A stretch of DNA of 64,000 nucleotides from Anisodus tanguticus (lineage: Eukaryota; Streptophyta; Magnoliopsida; Solanales; Solanaceae): the NCBI GenBank assembly GCA_034509755.1, contig CM067552.1:12557001-12621000 (forward strand), read 5' to 3'. The translations under genes and the position numbers were made by a program. Of the stretch, positions 36,154 through 47,231 are shown piece after piece. A model generated the notes under the pieces. It ran no database searches and was not told where the DNA came from. It was given only the letters and a program-made list of their open reading frames with translations. Position 1 is the first letter of the stretch; each line of letters begins with the position of its first letter.

Positions 36154-36975
36154 TAGAGATGGCAATGGATCCTGGACCCGGTCCGGATCCGGTGGATCCA
36201 GATCCGTTTTATAGGATATGGATCTTCAAATTTTGGATCCGACGGATCCGGATCGGACCCGGATCCATTTTTGACGGATCGGATCTGGATCTGGATCTTG
36301 TATTTGAGATCCGTATCCGGTCCAGATCCGACCCATGGATTCGCTTTTTATTAAATATATTCATAACCTAGAATGTAATTTTATAAGTATTTTCTTAAAA
36401 TTGCTAAGCACATCCTTGCAAGTTTAATTCTCAAAACAAATTTAATTTATCCTCGCGTTAACTCAAAAACCAAAAAATAAAGATGTAACTTCGATAATAA
36501 AATAAATATTATATTAGTGAATGACTAACATCTCCATAGACAAGTAGTTAAAATTATATTCACTTCATTTGTGAAGATTCCAAACGCATGCAAGTTCTGC
36601 ATTGTGGAAATACTAGTCGGCATTTTCCACAACTATTGTCATTGTCCAACATTTTCAATTAATAGCTCACAATCAAAACGAGACAACGAACAAAATATCT
36701 CATATGAACATTTCAAAATTAAAACACAGTAAACTGTTAGATAAGTAAAAATCGTTTGTCAGTGTTAAAAAAAAAATCTTAGCAAGGTTACATTCTTAGC
36801 AAGACAATTTTTTTACATGTGGATCCAGATCCGATCCGTGGACCCGGTGGATCCGATGGATCCGGATTTGGATCTGATTTTTATGGACCCGACGGATCTG
36901 GATTCATGTATGAAAAACGAATCTGGATCTGGATCTAGTAGGATCCGGTCCAGATCCGATCCGTTGCCATCCCTA
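36154..36975. mobile_element. hAT-type MITE with GGATCC-rich ends
   Basis: Terminal inverted repeats TAGAGATGGCAA (36154-36165) and TTGCCATCCCTA (36964-36975) with an exact 8-bp duplication CCTATTGG (36146-36153, 36976-36983). Both subterminal zones (about 36170-36345 and 36820-36960) are packed with GGATCC/GGATCTGG/GACCCGG motifs in both orientations, while the middle is plain A+T-rich DNA. No transposase. Inserted in the E4 RNase H region. Confidence 0.95.
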
Positions 36976-37320
36976 CCTATTGGTCCTCCAAAAGGCAACC
37001 TACACTATCCAGATCTAGTGCCGAAACAGAGTACAGAGGTGTCGTCAATGTCGTCTCTGAGTCTTGTTGGATTCGTAACCTTCTACTTGAGCTTTACTAC
37101 CCGATTCAAAAGGCAACATTGGTTTACTGCGATAATATTGGTGCGATATATCTTTCTTGCAATCCCATCCAACATCAGTGCACTAAATACATTGAGATGG
37201 ACATTCATTTAGTTCGCGAAAAGGTGGCTCGTGGTCAAATTCGTGTGCTTCATGTTCCTTCAGATTGCCGACATCTTCACCAAAGGACTTCCGTGCATAC
37301 TATTTGATGATTTTCGAGCC
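36976..37320 (+). pseudogene. RNase H tail of E4 after the MITE
   Basis: Continues the copia RNase H: YCDNIGAIYLS near 37127-37160, HIEMD-like YIEMDIHLVREKVARGQIRV (37189-37250) and DIFTKGL-like remnant near 37270. A frame change lies around 37255. The purine tract and 3' LTR follow. Confidence 0.88.
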
Positions 37321-37360
37321 AGTGTCAGTGTTCGTGAACCTCCCGCTTCGACTGCGGGGG

Positions 37361-37572
37361 TGTAATAGAATATTTCCCGAATATTCTTTCATTAATTGTA
37401 TATCTCTTATTTTAGGTAGAATTGTATTTCTATTGTAATTAGGTCTCCTATTTTAGGTAGAATTGTATTTCCTATTGTAATTAGGTTGATTAGTGACCTA
37501 GTTTAGATATTCTTGTACTACTATATATATTGTACATTATTGATAAATAAAATCAAACAACATATTCCTTCA
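37361..37572 (+). repeat. 3' LTR of E4
   Basis: 212 bp, TGTAATAGAATATTTC to ATTCCTTCA, matching 29486-29694. Confidence 0.93.
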
Positions 37573-37760
37573 ATTAATGATATACTACTTGTTAAGGTGG
37601 ATAAGTTCTACTTCCCTACGGACTTTGTGATTCTATATTGGGAAGTGGATAGAGGAGTCTCTATCACATTCGAGGAAATGACGCGTGGTATCTCAAAGTG
37701 TTCGGTCTTGAATTTTTATCCCCGCAAAATAAGTTTTTTAAAGAAATGGCCTTAACTTTA
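37573..37760 (+). pseudogene. Athila-type gypsy remnant, third fragment
   Basis: NDILLVKVDKFYFPTDFVIL at 37579-37638 is the protease-to-reverse-transcriptase linker of Athila elements. It joins, allowing a one-base shift, to the KKPVVS end at 29480, showing that E4 split one gene. Similarity fades after about 37690. No reverse transcriptase follows. Confidence 0.75.
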
Positions 37761-37786
37761 AAGAAATTGTTAGGAAGAACTTTTGT

Positions 37787-38045
37787 TCCTATCAGGCATA
37801 AGTTCTAACTTTTACCTATAAGATAGAACTTGTGGTCAATTGAGCAGTTCATTGTCTTGAAATATCATGAACTCCTGCCTTATAGGCAAGAGCTAGAATA
37901 TGCCTTATGAACAACAAAAGCTTCCCTATGTTACCCATCGGGCATAAGTTCTAACTCTTGCCTATAAGGCATGACTTGCGGTCAATTGAGTAGGTTCATT
38001 AAACTAATTTATGTCCACAATTTATGCCTGATGAACAATAAAAAA
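37787..38045. repeat. short direct and inverted repeats
   Basis: A block of about 70 bp (GGCATAAGTTCTAAC... GGTCAATTGAG) occurs at 37795-37856 and again at 37941-38003. Between them is an inverted version (CTTATAGGCAAGAGCTAGAA, 37880-37899). Probably a decayed small transposon; no ends or duplication were identified. Confidence 0.5.
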
Positions 38046-39358
38046 ATTGTCTAGCGAATTTTCTGAAGCGGAGACTACTACTTAAAAAAATTGTTAAGTT
38101 AGGCCAAAAAATCAAGATCATTCCTTATTTGTTGGCACCCAGGCTAAAATAAAGCTAAATAATACCCTTGGTTAAAGGTTGAGTTATTTATATAAGGAAC
38201 TAGAGAGAAATTTTCACTTTGTGATACACCTATGTTTTTAAAATAATAAATTCGCTTCTGCATGTTGCATTCAAATTCAAATAAAGCATCAGACATAACT
38301 TTTTTTTAACTCTTCACTCTCTCATTTTATTGGTAAAAATATGCGCGCCACGTAAACAAAATGATGAGTATTAATTAGCTCCAGGTTAGATAATGTTTGG
38401 TGTCATAAAAAGCTTACCGTGAGTTAGGGATGTGTAAAAGGAATTTGACTACAAGATCATGAAGTAAACTATATATTACGCCTACTATGTGTAAAAGATT
38501 ATGGTGAATACATTACAAATTACATCTAATTAAAAAATAAATGGAAATTTACAAAAATTAATCTTCATGTTTAAACGTAATAGTATATGTTCGTATGATA
38601 AAATTCTTAAGTATTGACTAAAAACTGTTACTATAAATTATATGAGTAATAAAAAATATTTATAAATGTTTTAAAAAGAAATGTTATGGGAAGTAGAGGA
38701 CAGATAATCCAAGCTTATACCATACAGGCACACCAAACGCCTCAACCTATCAATATGTCAGCCCCATAAAACTTTTGATCGTGTGATCATATATATTGAA
38801 ACATTTAGGACTTGTTGGGGAAATTAATTTATAATTTAATTTGGATGCAATTGTGTAATACACATTACACAGATGAGGTGAGCTGCAAAGGTACAATTTA
38901 ATTTAATACATTTATATATCAGTGCTAGCTTTTTCCTTGAAGAGAAGTTATGATTTAAATTGGTCCTCATATCATAATTGTTTTGGTGCTTTGTAAAGGA
39001 GAACTAATATCACAAATATTGGTAGACAGATCACCTCAAGATTGAAAAGGTCTTGTAATTTCTACAGATCTGTGACCAACCCACACATAAGTTTTGGCTG
39101 TTTACCAACTTTGTAAACCAGATCCAAAGCCAACCAAACACTCATAAATTTGAGAACCTTTGTGTTTTTTTTTATAAACTATTCATCTCAAAATACTTGT
39201 CATTTTAAAAGTTTAAGATAATTTTATTTATTTATTTTACCCTTAGTAGTAATTGTTCTTGAAAACTACAAACACCTCAATTATGACTAAATATTCACTA
39301 AAGATATATTATATCTGTCCATAAATAAGGGTAAAATAATTAAATACCCGTAGAATAG
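38046..39358. other. intergenic A+T-rich DNA
   Basis: No coding sequence, RNA gene or complete repeat recognised on either strand. Confidence 0.5.
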
Positions 39359-40959
39359 TGTAATTCTCCTTGGTTGGAGGTTTCTCATTTATGCAATATA
39401 TATAGGTATTTACAATTACAAACCTAATTGTATAAGGATCTCTACTTTACCTAATTACACTAGAATAATAATTACATAATATATGAAGAATATTTATTTA
39501 TTCTCTATCACACCCCCTCAGTTGGAGCGGTAGGAGGCCGGACGCTCAGACTGGATCTGAAGTCAAGGAACAGCTGCCGAGAAAGTTCCTTAGTAAATAT
39601 AGTGACGATATAGCCACATGCACCCCCTCTGGTCTCGGGACAAGATCCCAATTGCGCTGTGCAGTGAGCGCATTAAATTCCTCACGGATGACCATATTTC
39701 AATTCGGGTCAAGCTTGGCTAATTTTGAGTTTTTAGGTATAGGTGAGATAGTCTGAGTGGAGAGGTTAAAGTAGACTTTTGGTTTGAAAATCCCGTGTTG
39801 GGCACATATTTCTATACGGTGGGTCGGAAGCGGGACTGTTTGGGTGACGGGCAGTGGGGTGGTTTGGGACATGGTATTTTCCATGACTGATTGAGGGTGG
39901 GGCAGTGACTGATTACGGTGGATGGTCGACGGGTGCTGGGGGGTAGTTGACGGTTGGGCAGTGGACTGGGGTAGTGACGGGATGGGGGTAGTCGTCGGGG
40001 GCTGGGCGATAGTCAATGGTGGGTTGTGGCAGTGAAGAGATGGGTGGCATGATGTATGGCATTTCTAATGAGAGCGGACGTGTCCGGATCATCAAGGAAG
40101 CAGTAATCAGGGACTTGAATTTTTTGAATGTTTGCAAATGGGAAAACGTTCTCCTCGAATGTGACATGGCGAGAGACCAGGATTTTATTTGTGGGCAAAT
40201 CATAGCATAAGTACCCCCTATGGTTTGAGGGGAAACCTAAGAAAATGAAAGGGGTAGTTCTAGGTGCTAATTTGTGAGGGGTCGTGGAGGCGAGATTCGG
40301 GTAGCATAGACAACCAAAAATCCGAAGGTGATCATAAGAAGGGATTCGACGGAAGAGAATTTCGGTTGGAGATTCATTTTGAAGTGTTCGTGTGGTAATA
40401 TATTAAGGAGGTATGTCGCCATGTGTAAGGCGTACACCTAAAAAGAAGGGGGAATGGAAGCATTGAAGAGTATAGTGCGGATCTTATTGTTGATGGTGCA
40501 TAGGATTCTTTCGGCTTTACCATTTTGTGGAGAGGTATGGGGGCAAGAAAATCGAAACACTATGTCGTGGTCCGCACCAAATTTATGAAATGGAAGGTTG
40601 TCAAACTTACGACCATTATCACATTGAAACGTTTTGATGGTCTTTTCAAATTGAGTTTTAACATATGCTTGAAATTCAAGACAGATTGTGTAAACTTGGG
40701 ACTTATATTGTAGAGGATAAACCCAAAGAAAGTGAGCAAAATCATCCAAAAACACCAAATAATATTTGTGACCAGTTTGCTAGTAATGGGAGATGTCCAT
40801 AAATCCGCATGAATAATATCAAAAGGAGAAAACGTTACACTTAATGAAGATTGAAAAGGAAGTCTAACATGCTTTCCTAAAGGACAAGAGTAGCAAGCGG
40901 GGGGTAAATTTGCCGTTATTACATTGAATGAAATTCTGACTTTCGAACAATAGAAGGAG
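39359..40959 (-). mobile_element. truncated Ty1/copia element E5
   Basis: The 3' LTR (39359-39510, 152 bp, TGTAATTCTCC to TTCTCTATCA) is followed by CACCCCCTC, the minus-strand purine tract. Inward come a Pro/Thr-rich polyprotein linker (39700-40015) and integrase. Integrase motifs are DIIHADLW near 40825, FLDDFAHF near 40755, CDNGR near 40620 and NGKAERI near 40515. Reverse transcriptase and RNase H, which should lie between the linker and the LTR, are missing, so a large internal deletion lies near 39540-39700. The 5' end is lost at the MITE at 40960. Confidence 0.82.
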
Positions 40960-41543
40960 TAGGGATGGCAATTGGGGGCGGGGGCGGGGGACGGGGGCGG
41001 GTACCCTCCCCCCATACCCGTACCCATTAGAAATTTTATACCCGTCACCTACCCTCCACTCGTGGCGGGTACATTTTCAACATCCATATCCGTCTGGACG
41101 GGTATATTCCTAAATCCACACCCGCTCCGCCACCCAAGTGGATATCCGCCAATACCCGCCTGTATCCGCCAGCCATATTTTGTAATCAATTCATTTGTCA
41201 TTTTGTCAACTTGCCAATTATTTATTATTGAGCTTATGAACTGCTAAAATTATGTTTGTCAAATTATTTGGGCTTTAGATAAATATAAAGTTGTACAAAT
41301 AAAATTATAGTTGATGGATATAAGGCGGGCTAGTGGATTTGGGGCGGGCGGTTGAATGCGGGGCGGGGCAGGCGTGTATGAGGCGGATATAACTGCAAAT
41401 CCACCACCTACCTATATCCGCCTACTACCCGCCAAAGTTATATCCATATCCGCCTACTACCCGTCAAAATTATACTCATACCCGCTTCAACTGAGGCGAG
41501 TGTAGTGCGAAATCCACAAAATTGTACCCACCTGTCATCCCTA
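40960..41543. mobile_element. hAT-like MITE with GGCGGG-rich ends
   Basis: TAGGGATGGCA at 40960-40970 and TGTCATCCCTA at 41533-41543 form imperfect inverted repeats. The subterminal zones carry GGCGGGT/ACCCGCC arrays. The flanks AGAAGGAG and GGGTGGAG match at only five of eight positions, so the duplication is doubtful. One flank is E5 and the other is not, so E5 was already broken here or a deletion followed. Confidence 0.75.
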
Positions 41544-41902
41544 GGGTGGAGGAAACAGAGAGTGAAAAAGAAAGCAACAAAAAGACAGACGTTTTAGAAA
41601 GTAAAAAAGAAAAACGAAATGAAATGAAAAGTTTGAAATTATAAAGAAATTTTAGATATAGAAAGGCATCACTTTTTCTAACAAAGGAAATGATACTGAT
41701 AAAGTAAACCAAAATAGACGGTATCTCAACACGTATATATTACACAAGAATAAGTTACAACCATATCCATCTGCAAGAGAATCTAAATCTAGCAACCAAA
41801 AATCTAAATAAATAATAAACTCAACTAAAACATACAAAACATGCCTCATATCTATGAAGAAATCAAAAACTATAAAATTTATTAGAGAATGGACATATTT
41901 AT

Positions 41903-44788
41903 CTATGCATATGCATTAACACCATTTGCCCCATTCCTCTGAGATGATGTTTTTTTTCTTTTAATAACAATGAACCAAGTAATGGTTTCCAATAAAACTG
42001 CAATGGCCCCCAAACATATGATCACTCCAATGTAAGCCCTCTTCCAGTTTTTCTGTCCATTCAATGCATCAAATCCCTCAAACACATTGATGATGCTGAG
42101 AATGATAACAGTGTATCCAGTAACATGATGGTAGATGTTCCAGTATAATCTGTACTTGTGGTCTGGCTTTGGCCTCAAAAGCAAAGCAAAAACCTATTAT
42201 CATGTAAAACCACAATTAGAATCTTGATATTTGTACGACCGAAAAAAACAGGAAGACAAATTATGTAGCTAAACTGTAAAATATGTCGCTAATCTTATTT
42301 AGAGATGGATTATCACAAAATTTTGTAAGATCCGAGCAATTAGCGACAGATTAGCAATTAAATTTGTAGCTAATTCTAGTTTTTTTCTTGTAGTTATGCC
42401 AGGAATTAGTATGTTAATCAAGAGCTAAAAATATCTTATTGAAGAGCTAGTCAACATAAATATGTTTTGAAACTTGTGTAGTACCTTTTTAGTTTCTGAA
42501 TACCAGAATTTTAATTTAAAAAAACAGAGTGATCTATGTTTGATTTAGTTCTAAATTTAGTCAAATTGATCTTTTAGCTTGTTTGGCCAAACTTTCTAAT
42601 CTGGTTATTTTGAAAAGTGTTTTTTGTCAGAAGTCTTTTCCGAAAAGTATTTTTTGAAGGGAAGCAATTTGTGTTTGCCAATATTAGAGCATAAATTTGT
42701 GCTTGTTCAAGAATTCAAAAGTGCTTTGAAAATAACTACTTGAAAAAACAACTTCTGCTACTTAAAAATACTTTTTTTTTTCTTCTAAAAAGCTTGATCA
42801 AACACCTTAATTCTCTAAAATAAGTACTTTTGACTTTCCAGAAATTTGGTCAAACAGGCTGAACAAGTGACAAATAATTGGAGACAAATTAAAGTATAGT
42901 GCAACATTTGTGATACCTGAAGAGTTCCAAGGCAGAATAGAGTGATGCCAATGTTTCTGTGGGTGGTGTATGTAATTCCAGCAGAATCACTGCCAAGTTT
43001 GAGACCAGTACCCCATCCAGCAACCCCAACAGCATAAGCAGCAGTTTGGCAAGCAGCATGTAAATAAAACCAAGCTGGATTTGCTGACTTGAATGTTTTC
43101 AAGTACCTTGCAAATATAGCACCCATGGGCATCATAACTCCCCAACTAATTGCATTCAGCACTCCATGAACCTGTCAAAATTTTCAAGATTTTTATCAGA
43201 GGAGACATATGTTGTCTATAAGCAGGGGCGAAGGTAGAGGGCTGCAACGTAGAAAAATTATACTATGTAGATAGGGTAATTTTTTTTATTTTGCATATAT
43301 ATATATATTGTAAAATCCCCTTATTTGAATTCCTGTCTCCGTCACTGCCTAGATGAGCTTAACCCCACATTCACACTAATGGTTATTTGAGGCATAGAAG
43401 TGATAGAGTCAAGTGAAAATTGTGAGTTGTTCATGCTTCACCATAATTTACTGTTCTACTTCAATTGTCAGGGGAATGTAACTTTGTGACAGTAGGTGCA
43501 TGCTCAACTATGGTTTGTGACTCAATTATATGCATGGGCTAAATTTTTTGAAGCATACTAAGTTTCCTCCATCTTTATTTACTCCAAAGTCAATAACAAC
43601 AATTACGCCTCAATTTCAAAATAAGTTGGAGTCGATTATATGAATCAACACCCTCCATCCGTATATTTAAATTAGTTTCTCTAGCACTAAAAGTTCTCTA
43701 CATTTTCTATTTGAAATAAATTTCCGACAAAACCAAAAGGACTCCTAGCAAATATTGACGTAAGGGAAGTCACCAAATTAAAATCCTGAATCTACCTCCC
43801 TTGACTGTTAGATAACATATTTTGTCATTTCCTTCCTTTTCTAGTTTTTGCTCTACCCAGGCAGGGGGGTTAGAGAATGAAAAAAGTTATTCCCTCTGCC
43901 CCAAATTATGACACTTTTCGGTTGAGTCAAGTTGATTCATTTTTAAAGCTAAATTAGATTAAATCAACTAAATATTTTAAAATTATTCAGATATTCAAAA
44001 ACTATACGACCCGTACTATAAGTTGCAATACTTCTCGTATCAGTATAATGAAAAAAATACTCTATATTTTAAAATATTAATCAAAATTTATATAGTTTGA
44101 ATCACGAAAAATAACACATAAATTGAGACAGAGGAAGTGAGTAAAGATTTGAACTTACGTTTCTTCGACGTTGTCTAGAATTGGCTGATACTCCACCAGT
44201 ACCCCCTGAGGTCTGTCCACTAACAAAATCCACAGTTCCAGTACTCCTAACATTATCACCAGTCGTGCTATGCATTTGTAAAGCTCCCCCAGAAACTTGA
44301 CCATTTTGCCAAACCTGATTAAAATTAGTCCTCCCACTAGGTAGCTCCAAAGTTGCAAATATAATCATCTCACCATTTACAAACTCTGCTGAAATTCTAG
44401 GCACACCAAAACTCAATGAACCCTCTCTAAGCTGAGTTTGATAACTAGTAATTGGTGAAGTGTATGCATGAATTTGTCCACTAGAATTTCTAAAAGCAAC
44501 CAAACATTGAGCACCTACCATACCTTGACCACCAAGATTTAAACCCCAAGCTACCCAATCAGAGGTTACCACGTTACCATGTCTATAGGCAATATCTACT
44601 GTGTGGTTTGCAGGGTGGTAGGTCCAGTGAAGGACAGAATTTAGTACAGGGAGAGGGTTACAAGTGGCAAAAACATTGTTGCTAGTGAATTTATGACTTA
44701 AACAATTTTGAGCGTAAGAAGAAGTAAATAATAAAGTTAACAAGATTGATGAAAATAACAATATTGTTAAGAACTTATTATTATCCAT
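41903..44788 (-). CDS. cytochrome b561 and DOMON domain-containing protein, three exons, intact
   Basis: Exons 44788-44159, 43171-42917 and 42193-41903 join in phase 0 with GT/AG borders to give 391 residues, a normal length for plant CYBDOM proteins. The start chosen is the ATG at 44788, since it opens directly into a signal peptide (about residues 1-26, LLFSSILLTLLF). An in-frame ATG ten codons upstream is less likely. The DOMON domain covers about residues 50-170. The b561 membrane domain (about 210-375) has all four candidate haem-ligand histidines: H212, H248, H281 and H317. A basic tail (KRKK) follows the last helix. The family moves electrons across membranes from ascorbate, mostly at the plasma membrane; substrate here is unknown. 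No stops or frameshifts are seen. Confidence 0.93.
42577..42860. mobile_element. MITE in intron 2 of the b561/DOMON gene
   Basis: Ends AGCTTGTTTGGCCAAACTT and AAATTTGGTCAAACAGGCT are inverted repeats. The internal sequence is rich in AAAAGTGCTT/AAGTACTTTT motifs, typical of a common Solanaceae-type MITE. About 284 bp, well clear of the splice sites. Target duplication not resolved. Confidence 0.65.
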
Positions 44789-47191
44789 TTTTTTTTTTTT
44801 TGGGTGAGGAAAGTTCAAGATTGGGTATTGGGTATTTCCCTTTTTTTAGTTTTTCTTGTTCTACAAAAACCAAGAACATGAAAAAAACAAAATTCAAGGA
44901 TTTGGGTATGTCCCAAATGGTCCAACAATTGTTTTTAAGTGAATTTTGTTTATGGGATTTTAGGTGATTGAATCAAGAAATTGATAATTTTAATAGAGTG
45001 GGAAAGATAGGTGTTGGAGAGTTAGGGGGGGGGGGGGGGGACTGCTTCTTTTTTGAGAATTTTTGAGACAAAGGAGTATATGTTTGAACACAAAGTCTAA
45101 ATGGAAGGAAAGAAAGTTTCAGATGGAGGCAGCCAGGAAGGTAGTTTGAAATACTTCTACTTTTGTTGGGTTTATATTAATTCAAATATTTGTTACTAGT
45201 CTATGGTGCTACAACAACTCTCTTGCTTTCACACGTAGAAAGTCATGAATTATTGTTTAAAATTGGACCACAGGAAGATTTAATAATTCTAACAGTTTGG
45301 TCATACAAGAGGTGCTTTTGGTTTGTATGCATTTGTACAAAAAGAATTGTTAAAAAATCGGTTGATGAGAGTGGATCGGAAGAAACTTATTTTGTTCATA
45401 AACTCATAAATTATTAAATACTTTTTGCAATTTTTCATGACTCTCTACTTTATAAAAATAGCTAGCAATATTTCTATTTATAATCGTACAAAACTTAATT
45501 TAGCTAGGAGTAAAAATCTTATTTAAACATAATTAAATAAATATCAAAATCTTACAAATTTTGAAGTCCTAGATCTTTCAGAATTTGTGCCAAATGTGTA
45601 AACAGATCAGTGCATTCACCAAAGAATATTGCTAAATCTTAAGGAGTTTCTTTTAGAAAAGAGTATAAAAAACCACTTGCATATATTATTATATTAAGAA
45701 AAGACTTTGTTGTGTGTGTATCTAAATTCGATATAAAGCCAATTAATTTATCCTTTTTCTCATTTTTATTTGTTTCACTAAAAATATTCAAATCACCTCC
45801 ATAATGTGGATAAAGATATATATACTTGTGCATATTAGAATCTAATTAAATACGTAATTAACGCTAGTGGACCATTGACAAGTGGTAGAAGTGTGATATT
45901 TTTTTTGAAAACACCTTTAACACACGCTAATAATAATTAAAGAATGTCTTTAGATTCTCTCTTCTCACTTGTTTAATGGACCCGAAAATACTAATTATTG
46001 GATTTTCCTTCTTTTTGCTTTTTTTTTATGTACATGAGGGAGAGACATTAATTCTTGTAACAAAAATGATTACACAATTGTAGTATTATCTTATAAAGAT
46101 ATATTTAATAAACATACAGTTAACAACTGAACAAATTTACTTACGAACTACGTGGTTAATATTCAATAATGAGAAGAAAAAAAACCTACATATGATGTAA
46201 GGTGAAGTTAATTATCAGTAACCCAAACCTTAACATAAGTATAATGCTTAAGTTATTTTTGTAGGGAGGTCTCTCTTTTAATGGGTTAAACGTAGCGCAA
46301 ATTTGAGTTATTCAAGTTACTGGTTATAAGGATACCGAATGATTACTAAAACAACAGAAAAAATGTCCCTGAATATTAAAAATAGGACAAAATGCTCTGT
46401 TTGATATTTTGATTAAAAAATGTCATCAAATTATTAGAAATAGAACAAAAATACTCTCATATAGTTAGCAAAATGGCCCAATTATGAGTCTATCTCATTA
46501 ACTGACTTTCATCTCTAGTGTATACCCTTTAAAACTTATTTCTTTACTAAGATGGGCTACACTATGGGGAAAAAAGACCACCCCGCTTATTTTTTATATA
46601 TTGCGTTTTCTCATGCATCGGAAATATGTACCTTTTTTTATTCTTAAGTATTAATTATTCTCCAAAACAACCATAACACATATATGTGTCCTAATTGTTA
46701 CTCCTAATAAGTGATAAAAATTCATCGGGAACACGGATTCAAATTGCAAGAGAGGAAATGTGTTTTTTTATCATCTACCTATTTTGGAAGACAGGATTCT
46801 TCAATATCTATATTGGTAAAAGGCATCAAGTACTCATGAAATAATTGAGTTGCACACAAATTTACATTTCGACAAAGCACAAATTAGAATCACGGAAGTA
46901 ACAGACACATTAATTTACAAATTTGTATAAGTTATTTAATATATAGGACTTAAAGATGATTTGCATTTAACTAAATTATTTCATAAGTACTTGCTACCTT
47001 CTATCAATATAGATACAAAATAATCTATCCTCCAAAAACTAGATAGATATATGAAAAAAAATCATATTTTTTAATCTCTATTGAGATTCAAATGAGGGGT
47101 TTCTATGATCTTTTATCCATTTTGTTAGGTTTAACAATTAGGTTACATATATATACTCTTTCTTTTAAGGAGAAAAAAACTCAAAAGAAAA

Positions 47192-47193
<2 letters not shown>
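44789..47193. other. upstream region of the b561/DOMON gene and intergenic DNA
   Basis: The first 400 bp upstream of the gene include a poly-A run abutting the ATG in sense orientation (T run 44788-44801) and a 16-G run at 45025-45040. The rest is A+T-rich, with no recognised gene. A few short open frames (for example 45190-45417) have no similarity I know and are not supported. Confidence 0.5.

Positions 47194-47229
<36 letters not shown>
47194..47229. repeat. (AT)n microsatellite
   Basis: About 18 AT units directly at the left edge of E6; may mark the break that truncated it. Confidence 0.9.

Positions 47230-47231
<2 letters not shown>

Larger units (their letters stand above)
29486..37572 (+). 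mobile_element. Ty1/copia retrotransposon E4 hosting a solo LTR and a MITE
   Basis: LTRs 29486-29694 and 37361-37572, primer site TGGTATTAG directly after the 5' LTR, purine tract GCGGGGG before the 3' LTR, and flanking ATTAA (29481-29485, 37573-37577). The first two bases TG of the 5' LTR appear lost. About 4.9 kb remain if the two inner insertions are removed. Protein sequence is similar to E1/E8 but the LTR is different, so it is a sister family. It sits in the gypsy protease coding region. Confidence 0.94.

Noticed and set aside
36150..36998. Open frames with repeated DPD/GSGS patterns
   Set aside because: Products of GGATCC repeat arrays in the MITE, not genes.
40972..41247. Open frame of 91 codons
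   Set aside because: Falls entirely in the GGCGGG-rich MITE.
45190..45417. Possible small gene of 75 codons
   Set aside because: No recognisable similarity, biased composition, and A+T-rich context give no support.
47194..47229. (AT)n run as an origin or recombination signal
   Set aside because: Simple microsatellite; nothing beyond adjacency to a truncated element.
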